A stretch of 64,000 nucleotides of DNA from Haloarcula limicola (GCF_010119205.1 NZ_WRXM01000002.1:54982-118981); one strand, 5' to 3'; counted from the stretch's first letter, positions 16,332 to 24,804 are shown. Numbers and translations are program-made. Notes: generated by a model from the letters alone, not told the origin.

Positions 16332-16628
16332 ATGACCGAGACGATCGCGGGCGAGGTCATCCACGTCGTCCCGCCCGACGAACTCGACGACTACGACCTC
16401 GACCCCGAACTGGCGTCGCTGGCCGACTCCCGGTACGTCCTCGTCTGTCGCAAGGGCGGCCGCCCGTCGTGGCTCGAACGAATCGCCGCCTTCCTCCGGC
16501 GAGAGGCGATCGAACCGGTGACGCTCGTGGCCGACGTCGCCGCCGAGGAGGGCGAAGAAGTCACCGCGAGCGTTCGAGAGACGAATATCGCTGGCGTCTA
16601 CGACGTACTCGAGTTCGAATCCGAATAG
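16332..16628 (+). CDS. Small acidic haloarchaeal protein of unknown function
   Basis: A 98-residue product from the ATG at 16332; six extra upstream codons are in frame but unsupported. It opens with a beta strand (IAGEVIHVVPP), an acidic linker and a second strand (RYVLVCRKGG), then a basic amphipathic helix (WLERIAAFLRREAIEP). It ends with strands VTLVADVAAEEG and VYDVLEFESE. It follows the molybdoenzyme by 39 bases on the same strand and may be cotranscribed. I do not recognise a functional family. Confidence 0.65.
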   Translation: MTETIAGEVIHVVPPDELDDYDLDPELASLADSRYVLVCRKGGRPSWLERIAAFLRREAIEPVTLVADVAAEEGEEVTASVRETNIAGVYDVLEFESE

Positions 16629-16734
16629 AAAGGCGAACCGGCACTGCACGCGGCGAAGTCGGCTCCGGTGTCACACGCTCGTCTGGCCGCGGAAATCGGT
16701 CGTCGGTCGTCAGTCGATCGGTCAGTCGGTCAGT

Positions 16735-19700
16735 TCAGCACTCGGACCAGCCACAGGACTCGCAGGTCTTACAGCCCTCCGAGTAGTACAGCGAGAGCGA
16801 CCCGCAGTCGGGACACTCCGGGCTCTCGCCGGCGTCGATGAGTTCCTGCTGGTCGCCGGCCGTCTCGGTGCCGGCGTCGGCGTTCGGTCCCGGAGCGGCC
16901 GCCGCACCGCCGGCGGACGCCGGACCGCCGTCAGTCTGGGTCGAGGCGGACTGGCCGTCGAGTTCCTCCTCGTCCTCGGCCGTCTCCTCTAAGGTGACCT
17001 GCTGCGGGTAGGCCTTGTCCACCTCGCCGTCGAGGTAGCGACGCAGGGCCGTACCGATGGCGTCGGGGATGGACTGGATCTGCTCGCCCTTGTCCCAGGC
17101 GACCTTCGGCGACCGGATGCCCTGCAGTTCGTCGGCGATCTCCTCGGGGTCCACGCCCGAGCGGAGCGCCGTCGAGATGGTCTTCGCGAGCGCCTCGGTG
17201 AAGGAGGCGGTGAAGCCGCCCGAGTTGCCGATGTTGGCGAACAGCTCGAAGGGCCGCTTGGCCTCCGGGTCCTCGTTGATGTTGACGTAGAGCTTCCCGT
17301 AGCCGGTGTCGATGCGCTGGGTGACGCCGTGGAGGACGTCCGGGCGACTCTGCTTGCGGGCGAAGTCGGACTGCTCGCCGTCCGCCACGGAGAGCATCTC
17401 CTCGACGGACTCGTCGAGCGCCGCCTGCACGGCCTCGTCTTCGAGGAAGCCCTCGACGCCGCCGAACATCTCCTCGATCTGGGCGACGATCTCCTCCGTG
17501 TCCATGTCGGCGAACTCGGCGTTCTGCGCGCGGGTCGTCAGCACCTGCTTCGAGCGGGTGCCGTCGCGGTAGTAGGTGACGCCCTTGCCGCCGTGGTCGT
17601 AGATGTACTCGAACACCTCGGCGGCGTCCTCGACGGTCGAGTCGTTGGGCGCGTTGACCGTCTTCGAGATGGCGGAGTCGACGCCCTCCTGACAGGCGAC
17701 CTGCACGCCAGCGTGGGCCTGCGCGGAGAGGTCACCGGTCGTGACGAACAGTTCGCCGATGGCGTCCGGAACGGTCGTGAGTCCGGTGACGCCGTCGAAC
17801 TCGTTGTTTGCCATCTGCTCCTGGGCCTCTTCCTTGACGGCCTCGACGTCGACGCCGTTCTCCTCCAGGGCGCGCAGGAAGTAGTCGTCGAACTCGACGA
17901 GCATCTCGTCGCCCTGGACGTCGTCGGAGACGTTCTTGTAGTAGGCGACGTTGTAGATGGGCTCACAGCCGCCGGTGGTGTTGCCGATCATCGACGTGGT
18001 GCCGGTCGGCGCGATGGTCGTCGTGTTGTGGTTGCGGATGGGGAAGCCGTCTTCCCAGTCGTCTGCGTCCTCGCCGGTCTGCTTCTCGAACCACTCGCGG
18101 TACTCCGTGGGGTTCGCGTACTTCGAGTTGTCCCACTCCTCGAAGGTGCCGCGGTCTTCGGCGAGGTCGCGCGACGCCCGCTTCGAGCCGTGGTTGATGT
18201 GCCGCATCAGCTGGCGGGCGACCTCGTTGGCCTCGTCGGAGCCGTACTCGACGCCCAGCTGGATGTACAGCTGCGCGAGGCCCATGATACCGAGACCGAT
18301 CTTGCGCATCTCCCGGACCTTCTGCTCGATCTTCTCGACCGGGAAGTCCGACATCGTCACGACGTTCTCGAGGAAGCGGGTGCCGAGTTCGATGCGTCGG
18401 TCGAACTCCTCCCAGTCCATCGCCTCGTCCAGGAACGCCGCGACGGCCTCGGCGTCGGAGTCGTACTCGTCGGCGTGCTCGCCGGCCCAGACGCGCCAGT
18501 CCGGGGCGTCCCGCGCCGCGAGCGTCGAGAGGTTGATGTGTCCGAGGTTGCAGGCCTCGTACTCCTCCAAGGGCTGCTCGCCGCAGGGGTTCGTCGCGAG
18601 GATGCGGTGGTCGGGGTGTTCCTCGACGTCGAAGGAGTGCTCCTTGTTGACGCGTTCGAGGTAGATGACGCCCGGTTCGCCGTTCTCGTGAGCGCCCTCG
18701 ACGATGCGTTCCCAGAGCTTCTCGGCGGGGATCGAGAGCACTTCGCCGGCCTCGACGTACTCGCCGAGGTCGAACATCTCGTACAGTTCCTCCGTCTCGG
18801 CGGTGGCGACGTGGTCCTCGCCGGTCCGCGGGTTGGTGAAGGTGAACTCCTCGCCGTTCTGGAGGGCGTCCATGAAGCCGTCGGTGACGCCGACGGAGAT
18901 GTTGAAGTTAGAGAGATGTCCCTCGACGGCGTTGCGGAGGTGCTTCGGAACCTTGCCCTCGTCGTCGATGAGGCCGCGGGCCTCTTCGAGCGCGTCGGCG
19001 AAGGAGTTGTGCGTGAAGTCGTCCGGGTCGTTCAGGCGGAGCGTCTCGGCCAGCGAGACGTCCTTGTTCTTCGAGTGGATGAACTGGATGACGTCCGGAT
19101 GCGAGACGCGCATGACGCCCATCTGCGCGCCGCGGCGGGCACCGCCCTGCGCGATGGTCTCGCACATCTGGTCGTAGGTCCGCATGAACGTGATCGGTCC
19201 GGAGGCGATGCCGCCGGTCGAGCCGACGGGGTCGCCGTAGGGCCGGAGCCGCCAGAACGCGTAGCCCATGCCGCCGCCGGACTGGAAGACCTGCGCGGCC
19301 TCCTTCGCGGTCTGGTGGATGTCGTCGATGTCGTCCTCGGGCGAGTCGACGAAACACGCAGAGAGCTGCTGGAGTTCGTCGCCGGCGTTCATCAGCGTCG
19401 GCGAGTTCGGCATGAACGAGAGCTGCTCCATCTGTTCCTGGAACGCGTCGGCGGTCTCCTGGACGTGGTCGCGTACCTCGTCGGGCAGTTCCGGAACCAC
19501 CGTCTCGTAGGCGAACTTGTTGACGTTGTACACCGAGAGCGTCGTCTCGGCGCTGCTCGCGGTTTCACCGCTCGCATGTTCGGAGGCCTCCTCGTCGTCG
19601 GCCTCCCAGTCCTCTGCGGTGGTGCCCTTCCCGAACACTTCGGCGGCGAGTTCGTCCCGGCGCGGGTGGTCGGGTTTGAGCTGGTCGGGCGTGACGGTGA

Positions 19701-19938
19701 CGTCGACGCCGCGCTTCTCGGCCTCGAAGACGGCCTCGGCGAGCGCGATGTTCTGTGCGACTCGTTCGAAGAGGTCCTCGGGCTCCTCGACGAGCTCGCC
19801 GTCGGCGTCCTTCCGCAGATATCGGGCGGGGAGAATGTTGTGATAGGCGTTACTCGTCAGTCGTTCCTCCAAGGTGTCTCCGTCCGTTCGCTTGATCGGA
19901 AGCGTGAGTTCGTCGGCGGAATGGCCCGCGTCGCTCAT
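16735..19938 (-). CDS. nrdJ: Adenosylcobalamin-dependent ribonucleoside-diphosphate reductase (class II)
   Basis: A 1067-residue class II ribonucleotide reductase that makes deoxyribonucleotides without oxygen-dependent radical generation. The barrel begins near 170 (MPNSPTLMNAG). The nucleophile Cys lies in LQQLSACFVDSP. The NPCGEQP loop with the thiyl-radical Cys is at about 449-455, and a later PTGTTSMI segment is visible. The C-terminus has a linker and a Cys-rich tail (CPDC ... CKTCESC) that delivers reducing equivalents. No ATP-cone is apparent. No intein interrupts NPCGEQ, although inteins occur at conserved sites of this gene in some haloarchaea. A Shine-Dalgarno sequence sits before the ATG, so this transcript has a leader. 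Confidence 0.95.
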   Translation of the reverse strand: MSDAGHSADELTLPIKRTDGDTLEERLTSNAYHNILPARYLRKDADGELVEEPEDLFERVAQNIALAEAVFEAEKRGVDVTVTPDQLKPDHPRRDELAAEVFGKGTTAEDWEADDEEASEHASGETASSAETTLSVYNVNKFAYETVVPELPDEVRDHVQETADAFQEQMEQLSFMPNSPTLMNAGDELQQLSACFVDSPEDDIDDIHQTAKEAAQVFQSGGGMGYAFWRLRPYGDPVGSTGGIASGPITFMRTYDQMCETIAQGGARRGAQMGVMRVSHPDVIQFIHSKNKDVSLAETLRLNDPDDFTHNSFADALEEARGLIDDEGKVPKHLRNAVEGHLSNFNISVGVTDGFMDALQNGEEFTFTNPRTGEDHVATAETEELYEMFDLGEYVEAGEVLSIPAEKLWERIVEGAHENGEPGVIYLERVNKEHSFDVEEHPDHRILATNPCGEQPLEEYEACNLGHINLSTLAARDAPDWRVWAGEHADEYDSDAEAVAAFLDEAMDWEEFDRRIELGTRFLENVVTMSDFPVEKIEQKVREMRKIGLGIMGLAQLYIQLGVEYGSDEANEVARQLMRHINHGSKRASRDLAEDRGTFEEWDNSKYANPTEYREWFEKQTGEDADDWEDGFPIRNHNTTTIAPTGTTSMIGNTTGGCEPIYNVAYYKNVSDDVQGDEMLVEFDDYFLRALEENGVDVEAVKEEAQEQMANNEFDGVTGLTTVPDAIGELFVTTGDLSAQAHAGVQVACQEGVDSAISKTVNAPNDSTVEDAAEVFEYIYDHGGKGVTYYRDGTRSKQVLTTRAQNAEFADMDTEEIVAQIEEMFGGVEGFLEDEAVQAALDESVEEMLSVADGEQSDFARKQSRPDVLHGVTQRIDTGYGKLYVNINEDPEAKRPFELFANIGNSGGFTASFTEALAKTISTALRSGVDPEEIADELQGIRSPKVAWDKGEQIQSIPDAIGTALRRYLDGEVDKAYPQQVTLEETAEDEEELDGQSASTQTDGGPASAGGAAAAPGPNADAGTETAGDQQELIDAGESPECPDCGSLSLYYSEGCKTCESCGWSEC

Positions 19939-19944
19939 TCGTCG

Positions 19945-19974
19945 CTCCTCCTCCCGGCAGCGTCCGTCTGCCGG
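19945..19974 (-). promoter_or_regulatory. Shine-Dalgarno and hairpin in the nrdJ leader
   Basis: On the minus strand GGGAGGAGGAG ends 9 bases before the ATG, a strong ribosome site that is unusual among the leaderless genes of this window. Just upstream, CCGGCAG and CTGCCGG (19954-19974) form a 7-bp hairpin with a 7-base loop. It overlaps the edge of the ribosome site and could affect initiation. Confidence 0.6.
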
Positions 19975-20204
19975 TCGATACCCCTCTCGACGGTTGGCCG
20001 AATTCCTGTCATTTCTGGCGGCGAATAGGTATTCATGGATGTCCTATAACCCTTGCTTTCTGAATCTCATGTGCGAATTCCTACCTGTCGTAGAGTAGTA
20101 ACTACGGTGGCAGTTCCTGCAATTTCGTTCACACGACGACCACAGTCGCGTACGACCACTAGCAACGTTGGTCACTCCTTAAGCGTGTGTAGACCGCGGT
20201 GAAA

Positions 20205-20395
20205 GTAAAATACTCCCCCTCAGAATCGCCAGATGACGTGCGAGAATCCAGTGGAAACGAGCGGGGGTTCGAGTCGGAGTTGCGCCCCTGCCCCGACTGA
20301 ACGCAAACCGAGAGGTTCGCGTTCGACGCGGTACCGCCCCGCGATCAGTCGCCGGGAATCGGGGACTGCGGCCCGCGGCGAGTCAGTGACCACTT
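20205..20395 (+). ncRNA. Candidate structured RNA between nrdJ and a small membrane protein gene
   Basis: The 500-base gap 19939-20438 has no convincing gene. Its right half contains consecutive hairpins. AGTCGG (20272-20277) pairs with CCGACT (20293-20298). GAACGC-A-AACC closes a GAGA tetraloop against GGTT-C-GCGTTC (20299-20324). A CGCGG/CCGCG stem (20327-20343) and a CGCCG/CGGCG stem (about 20350-20380) follow. A/T-rich AAAGTAAAATA at about 20202-20212 could be the promoter. It does not match the haloarchaeal 7S, RNase P or tRNA sequences I know. The left half (about 20040-20200) is A/T-richer and probably holds nrdJ promoter elements. Confidence 0.35.
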
Positions 20396-20404
20396 ACCTT
20401 CCAT

Positions 20405-20414
20405 GAACTATATG
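20405..20414 (+). promoter_or_regulatory. TATA element of the small membrane protein gene
   Basis: AACTATATGT is centred about 28 bases before the ATG at 20439, favouring that start over the in-frame ATGs at 20403 and 20412, which overlap the element. Confidence 0.6.
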
Positions 20415-20438
20415 TGGCAGTCTCGCGTCTCTGTCGGT

Positions 20439-20618
20439 ATGCTCCCCCTGTTGCAGTTCGGATCGCTCGGCTCGCCCCCCTCGTTGCTGGTCGGGTTAGT
20501 CCTCGTCGCGCTGGTACTTCTCGTCGGCCGCTTCGTGATGAAAGTCGCCTGGAAACTGGTCATCCTCGCCATCGTCGCCGTGACTGTGCTGTGGGTGATC
20601 GGAATCCTCGGCTTCTGA
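20439..20618 (+). CDS. Small two-helix membrane protein
   Basis: A 59-residue product from the ATG at 20439. Two hydrophobic helices (about 16-32 and 38-57) are separated by Arg-Phe-Val-Met-Lys-Val. Almost the whole chain is apolar apart from that loop. It converges on trpG, with stops only 4 bases apart, so the two genes share a transcript-end region. A longer reading from 20403 (71 residues) is possible but starts inside the probable TATA element. The function is not recognisable. Confidence 0.65.
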   Translation: MLPLLQFGSLGSPPSLLVGLVLVALVLLVGRFVMKVAWKLVILAIVAVTVLWVIGILGF

Positions 20619-20622
20619 GCCG

Positions 20623-21252
20623 CTAGATTCCCGAGAGGAAGTTTCTGACGACGTCGTGACCCACCGCGGTCAGCACCGACTCCGGGTGGAACTGCACCGC
20701 TTCGATCGGATACTCGCGGTGACGGACGCCCATGGTCAACTCGGTGCCGTCCTCGGTGGTGGTCGTCGCCGTCACCGCGAATTCGTCCGGTACTTCGGTC
20801 GCCACGAGCGAGTGGTACCGTCCACCCTGAAAGCCCTGTTCGAGCCCGGCGAAGACGCCCTCGCCGTCGTGGTCGATGGGGAACGCCTTCCCGTGAACGG
20901 GGTCGGGAGCGCGGCCGACGGTGCCGCCGTAAGCGTACACCGCCGCCTCCAGGCCGAGACAGACACCGAGCGTCGGCACCTCGGGACTGACCTCCCGGAG
21001 GACGTCCATCGTCACGCCCACGTCGCGGTCGTTCTCGGGATGACCCGGCCCCGGCGAGAGCACGATGGCATCGGGGTCGAACGCCCGCACGTCGGAGAGC
21101 GTCGCCGTGTTCCGGACCACGTCGGTCGTCGCGTGCTCGGAGACGTACTCGACGAGGTTGTACGTGAACGAGTCGAAGTTGTCGATGAAGAGGACGCGAG
21201 TCTGCGAAAGCGACTCGTCCGCCGCCGGCTCCCGCGCGTCTTGCGCGCTCAT
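20623..21252 (-). CDS. trpG: Anthranilate synthase component II (glutamine amidotransferase)
   Basis: A 209-residue class I glutamine amidotransferase. LFIDNFDSFTYNLVEY (about 25-40) is the N-terminal signature. The nucleophile Cys is in LGVCLGLEA, and the catalytic His-x-Glu is in VQFHPESVLT near the C-terminus. It supplies ammonia to TrpE for making anthranilate from chorismate. The ATG at 21252 overlaps the trpE stop (ATGA), so translation is probably coupled and the subunits are made in step. It is the last gene of the trpDFEG operon. Confidence 0.95.
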   Translation of the reverse strand: MSAQDAREPAADESLSQTRVLFIDNFDSFTYNLVEYVSEHATTDVVRNTATLSDVRAFDPDAIVLSPGPGHPENDRDVGVTMDVLREVSPEVPTLGVCLGLEAAVYAYGGTVGRAPDPVHGKAFPIDHDGEGVFAGLEQGFQGGRYHSLVATEVPDEFAVTATTTTEDGTELTMGVRHREYPIEAVQFHPESVLTAVGHDVVRNFLSGI

Positions 21253-22880
21253 TCGCGCACCTCCGCGCCGGTCTCGGCCGGCGGCCGCTCGCGCTCGATG
21301 CGTTCGACGGCCGCCAGCACGCCGTCCATCTTCTGTTCGGTCTCGACGTACTCGCTCTCGGGATCGGAGTCGGCGACGATGCCCGCCCCGGCTTGCACCG
21401 TGACGCGGTCGCGCGTCGGGTCGGCTCCCACGTCCGCGTCGGGCAGCGAGACGCCGTGCTCGACGGTCGCGGACCGGATGACGATAGCGAAGTCGGTGTC
21501 GCCGCCCCAGTCGAAGTAGCCGACGCCGCCGCCGTAGGGGCCCCGCGGCGAGCGTTCGAGCTCGTCGATTATCTCCATGGCGCGGATCTTCGGCGCGCCC
21601 GAGAGCGTGCCCGCGGGGAACGTCGCTCTGGCGGCGTCGAAGGCGTCTGCGTCCGCGGCGAGCGTGCCCGTCACCGTCGACTCGATGTGCTGGACGTGGC
21701 TGTATTTGAGGACGTTCATGAACTCCTCGACACGGACCGAGCCGGCCTCGGCGACCCGGCGCACGTCGTTGCGCGCTAGGTCGACGAGCATCGTGTGTTC
21801 GGCCCGCTCCTTCCCGTCGGCGAGCATCTCGCCGGCCAGTCGGCGGTCCTCGACGGGGCTGTTCCCGCGCGGGCAGGTGCCCGCGATGGGGTTCGAGACC
21901 ACGCGGTCGCCCGCGACAGACACCAGCGTCTCCGGGCTCGCGCCGACGACGCTCAGGTCGTCGTAGCCGAGCAGATACATGTACGGCGAGGGGTTGACCG
22001 CCCGGAGCGCCTCGTACAGTCCGAGCGGATCGATGTCGCCGTACAGTTCCCGAGTGCGGGAGATGACCCCCTGATAGATGTCCCCCGAGAGGACGTACTC
22101 CTTGGCGCGGGAGACGGCCTCCTCGTACTCGTCCTGCGGGCCGGCCACCTCCGCCTCGCGGGTGAACCCGCCGGTCGAGAGCGGCTCGGCGTCCGCGAGG
22201 GCATCTTCGACCCGTTCGACCTCGGCAAGGAGTTCGTCGTAGCGCTCGCCCGCGTCCTCGTCGGCTCTGAGGACCGGCGTGAAGACGAGGTCGACGCGCT
22301 CCTCGACGTGGTCGAACCGGAGCGTCGCCGTCGTCAGGACGAACTGGGCGTCCGGGAACCGAGAGTCGGGCCGGTCGAGGCCCACCTCGTCCAACCAGAG
22401 GTCGTAGACGGCGTCGTAGGAGAGAAAGCCGACGAGGCCGCCCTCCAGGTGCTGTCGATCCATCTCGGGGAACCCGCGCAGTTCGGCGTCGGGCATGACC
22501 GACCGGAGGTCGTCGATGACGTCGCCGCCGTTGGTCGTCACGAGGCCGGCGTAGCGGTCGTCGAACACCTCGACGTCGCTCTCCTCGCCGGTCACCGTCA
22601 CGACCGCCCGAGGGTCGTAGCCCACGAAGGAAAAACGGGCGTGGCGGTCGTCGGTCTCCGGGGCGAACGCGCCGTCGGGGTCGCTGGAGGCGACCTTCTC
22701 GGCGCTCTCCAGCAGGAACGTGTAGTCGCTCGCGTCGATGTCGCTGGTCCGCCCCGCGAGCGCCGCGTACGCCGAGAGCGGTTCGATATCCGCGTCGAGT
22801 TGGGCCGCCGCCCGGACGACGACCGGTCGGTCGGTCTCCGCGCGTTCGACGAACCGCTCGCGGGAGACGTCGAGGCTCAC
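21249..22880 (-). CDS. trpE: Anthranilate synthase component I
   Basis: A 543-residue chorismate-binding enzyme starting at GTG 22880. The N-terminal domain (about 1-200) carries the feedback-site region (LLESAEK and RFSFVGYDPRA). The catalytic half contains GDIYQGVISR, GASPETLVSV, IAGTCPRG, LVDLARNDVRRV, GTLSGAPKIRAMEII and GGVGYFDWGG, the motifs for chorismate and Mg binding. It converts chorismate and ammonia to anthranilate. The GTG overlaps the trpF stop by 4 bases. The preceding frame continues open to 23507 but overlies trpF and is not coding. Confidence 0.95.
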   Translation of the reverse strand: MSLDVSRERFVERAETDRPVVVRAAAQLDADIEPLSAYAALAGRTSDIDASDYTFLLESAEKVASSDPDGAFAPETDDRHARFSFVGYDPRAVVTVTGEESDVEVFDDRYAGLVTTNGGDVIDDLRSVMPDAELRGFPEMDRQHLEGGLVGFLSYDAVYDLWLDEVGLDRPDSRFPDAQFVLTTATLRFDHVEERVDLVFTPVLRADEDAGERYDELLAEVERVEDALADAEPLSTGGFTREAEVAGPQDEYEEAVSRAKEYVLSGDIYQGVISRTRELYGDIDPLGLYEALRAVNPSPYMYLLGYDDLSVVGASPETLVSVAGDRVVSNPIAGTCPRGNSPVEDRRLAGEMLADGKERAEHTMLVDLARNDVRRVAEAGSVRVEEFMNVLKYSHVQHIESTVTGTLAADADAFDAARATFPAGTLSGAPKIRAMEIIDELERSPRGPYGGGVGYFDWGGDTDFAIVIRSATVEHGVSLPDADVGADPTRDRVTVQAGAGIVADSDPESEYVETEQKMDGVLAAVERIERERPPAETGAEVRE

Positions 22881-23524
22881 GCCGGGACCTCCGCGTCGGG
22901 AGCGGTCGCGTTCGCGACGAAGCGCTCGACGGCGTCGTGGTCTTTCGCCCCGCCGCCGCTCTCCACGCCGCTCGCCACGTCGACGGCGAACGGCCGCACC
23001 GTCCCGACGGCCTCGGCGACGTTCTCGGGGGTGAGCCCGCCCGCGAGGATCACGGGCACGTCGAGCGAGGCCACGAGCTCGCGCGTCCGCTCCCAGTCGT
23101 GGGTCTCGCCGGTGCCGCCGGCCCCGTCGGCGTCGACCGAATCGACCAGCAACGCGTCGGCGTGAGCGGCGTAGTCGGCGAGGTCGTCGGACTCGGGGTC
23201 GACGGCGGCGACGACTCGCTGGGTGACGCGCTCGGCGAGCGCGCCGACTTCCGCCGGCGCGAGACCGCCGTGGACCTGCACGACGTCCGGCGAGACCGCG
23301 TCGATGCGGTCGACGGCCTCCTCGACCGCCGTCGGCATCGTCACCAGGACGCTCGTCACGAAGGGCGGAACTCCGTCGACGAGGGCCGCGGCGGTGTCCG
23401 CGTCGATCTCTCGGGGTGTTTCGACGGGAACGCCGTGGATGACGCCGACCGCGTCGGCCCCCGCCGCGACGACGGCGTCGCGGTCTTCCGGAGTCGTTAC
23501 GCCACAAATTTTCGCTCGCGTCAT
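22877..23524 (-). CDS. trpF: Phosphoribosylanthranilate isomerase
   Basis: A 215-residue TIM barrel. It opens with AKICGVTTPEDRDAVVAAGADAVG, where the catalytic Cys and the beta-strand start are visible. It continues with VQVHGG, an acidic segment DALLVDSVDADGAGGTGETHDW that carries the catalytic Asp, VILAGGLTPENV and ending VDVASGVESGGGAKD, the phosphate-binding turn. It isomerises phosphoribosylanthranilate in tryptophan synthesis. Start and stop codons overlap those of trpD and trpE by four bases each. Confidence 0.95.
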   Translation of the reverse strand: MTRAKICGVTTPEDRDAVVAAGADAVGVIHGVPVETPREIDADTAAALVDGVPPFVTSVLVTMPTAVEEAVDRIDAVSPDVVQVHGGLAPAEVGALAERVTQRVVAAVDPESDDLADYAAHADALLVDSVDADGAGGTGETHDWERTRELVASLDVPVILAGGLTPENVAEAVGTVRPFAVDVASGVESGGGAKDHDAVERFVANATAPDAEVPA

Positions 23525-24516
23525 GCCCCGATCAGGTCCGAGAGCTTCGCGGCGGCGTCGCCCGAGTCGATGGCCTCTCTGGCGAGGTCGACGCCCTCGG
23601 TGTGGGTCTCCGCGACGCCGGCGACGTAGATGGCCGCGCCGGCGTTGGCGAGGATGATCTCGCGTTTCGCTCCCGTCACGTCGCCCTCGACGATGCCTCG
23701 CAGGTCCGCCGCGTTCTCCTCGGGGGACCCGCCGGAGATACGCCCGATGTCGCGGGTCTCGAGTCCGATGTCCTCCGGCGTGATGCTGTACTCGGAGATC
23801 GAGTCGCCGTCGACCTCGGCGATGGTCGTCCTGCCGTGGATGCCGATCTCGTCTAAGCCGTCGCCGTGGACGACCAGCGCGCGCTCGACGTCGAGGCGGG
23901 CCAGCGCCTCGGCCATGATCGGGACGAGGTCGGGGTCGTAGACGCCCAGCACCTGCGCTTCGGCTCCCGCGGGGTTCGTCAGCGGCCCGAGAATGTTGAA
24001 GATGGTCCGGATCCCGAGTTCCTGTCGCGGGCCGATGACGGCCTTCATCGCCGGGTGGAAAACCGGCGCGAGCATGAAGCCGATGTCCTTCTCCTCGATG
24101 GTCTGCTCGACGTCTCTCGGTTCCGCCTCGACGTCGACGCCGACGACTTCCAGTACGTCGGCGCTGCCCGACGGAGAGGACACCGAGTAGTTGCCGTGCT
24201 TGGCGATGGGGACGCCCGCGCCCGCGGCGACGATGGCGCTCGTCGTCGAGACGTTGATCGTGTCGTAGTCGTCGCCGCCGGTCCCGCAGGTGTCGACGAG
24301 CCCCTCCCGGTCGGGCTCGATGGTCCGGGCGGCGTCGCGCATCCCCTGGGCGAACCCGGCGACTTCGCCCTCGGTCTCGCCTTTCGCCCGGAGCGCGGTC
24401 AGCAACGCCCCGATCTGGGCGTCCGTCGCGCCCTCGAAGACCCGCGTCGCGACCTCGCGTGCCTCCGCCTGTGTCAAGTCCTCGCCGTCGGTAACGCGCT
24501 CGATGTACTCCTTCAT
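23521..24516 (-). CDS. trpD: Anthranilate phosphoribosyltransferase
   Basis: A 331-residue protein from the ATG at 24516. A longer in-frame ATG at 24555 lies inside the probable operator and upstream of the predicted transcription start. MKEYIERVTDGEDLTQAEA begins the N-terminal helical domain. The PRPP-binding glycine loop is DTCGTGGDD (about 78-86), followed by NVST, KHGNYSVSSPSGSADVLEVVG and the Arg-containing GPLTNPAGAEAQVLGVY. It joins anthranilate to PRPP. It is the first gene of trpDFEG; trpCBA is not in the window. The promoter and operator candidate lie directly upstream. Confidence 0.95.
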   Translation of the reverse strand: MKEYIERVTDGEDLTQAEAREVATRVFEGATDAQIGALLTALRAKGETEGEVAGFAQGMRDAARTIEPDREGLVDTCGTGGDDYDTINVSTTSAIVAAGAGVPIAKHGNYSVSSPSGSADVLEVVGVDVEAEPRDVEQTIEEKDIGFMLAPVFHPAMKAVIGPRQELGIRTIFNILGPLTNPAGAEAQVLGVYDPDLVPIMAEALARLDVERALVVHGDGLDEIGIHGRTTIAEVDGDSISEYSITPEDIGLETRDIGRISGGSPEENAADLRGIVEGDVTGAKREIILANAGAAIYVAGVAETHTEGVDLAREAIDSGDAAAKLSDLIGA

Positions 24517-24548
24517 TGTATCCACCAATGGTCTATTTCGTGTTGTGA

Positions 24549-24573
24549 TGTACAACTTCGTACAATGACTTAA
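24549..24573 (-). promoter_or_regulatory. trpD promoter with TGTACA-type inverted repeat
   Basis: TGTACAACTTCGTACA (24549-24564) is an inverted repeat TGTAC-N6-GTACA. It sits next to a TATA-like CTTAAG (24568-24573), between that element and the predicted start of transcription. TGTACA is the core reported for TRP boxes bound by the archaeal regulator TrpY in a methanogen. A similar regulator here is inferred. Confidence 0.55.
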
Positions 24574-24654
24574 GCCTGTCGGGGGACCGCTACCAGACGC
24601 ACGCCCGTGCGGCGAATCAACAGACGCCGCACGGTCACGAATTCGAAACCTTCA

Positions 24655-24660
24655 ATTATA
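24655..24660 (+). promoter_or_regulatory. TATA element of tRNA-Val
   Basis: ATTATA lies about 37 bases before the mature tRNA 5' end, allowing a short 5' leader to be trimmed by RNase P. Confidence 0.4.
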
Positions 24661-24694
24661 CCCCCCGGCAAGGATGAGTTGCACGAGGCAGCGA

Positions 24695-24769
24695 GGGTTC
24701 GTGGTCTAGGTCGGTTATGACACCTCCTTGACATGGAGGAGGCCGGCGGTTCAAATCCGCCCGAACCCA
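24695..24769 (+). tRNA. tRNA-Val (GAC)
   Basis: A 75-nt cloverleaf: acceptor stem GGGTTCG/CGAACCC with discriminator A, and the D-arm from GTCTAGG to ATGAC. Anticodon stem CCTCC/GGAGG carries loop TTGACAT (anticodon GAC), and T-arm GGCGG-TTCAAAT-CCGCC follows. The 3' CCA is not encoded. No intron is present. Confidence 0.95.
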
Positions 24770-24774
24770 CTAAT

Positions 24775-24804
24775 TTTGCGACGAGCGAAACCGCGAGTCG
24801 CAAA
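24775..24804 (+). terminator. Hairpin after tRNA-Val
   Basis: TTTGCGAC (24775-24782) pairs with GTCGCAAA (24797-24804), starting 5 bases after the tRNA end. It is a plausible 3' end or processing signal. Confidence 0.45.

Noticed and set aside
17329-20028. 899-codon open frame on the plus strand across nrdJ
   Set aside because: It is the mirror frame of nrdJ, produced by G/C-rich third positions. The minus strand carries complete NrdJ motifs.
19939-20200. Cobalamin riboswitch upstream of the B12-dependent reductase
   Set aside because: I found no B12-box-like consensus or the expected multi-stem order, and such riboswitches are not typical of haloarchaea.
21249-23507. 752-residue form of TrpE
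   Set aside because: The first 209 residues would overlie trpF and are Arg-rich nonsense; the GTG at 22880 overlaps the trpF stop as in the other operon junctions.
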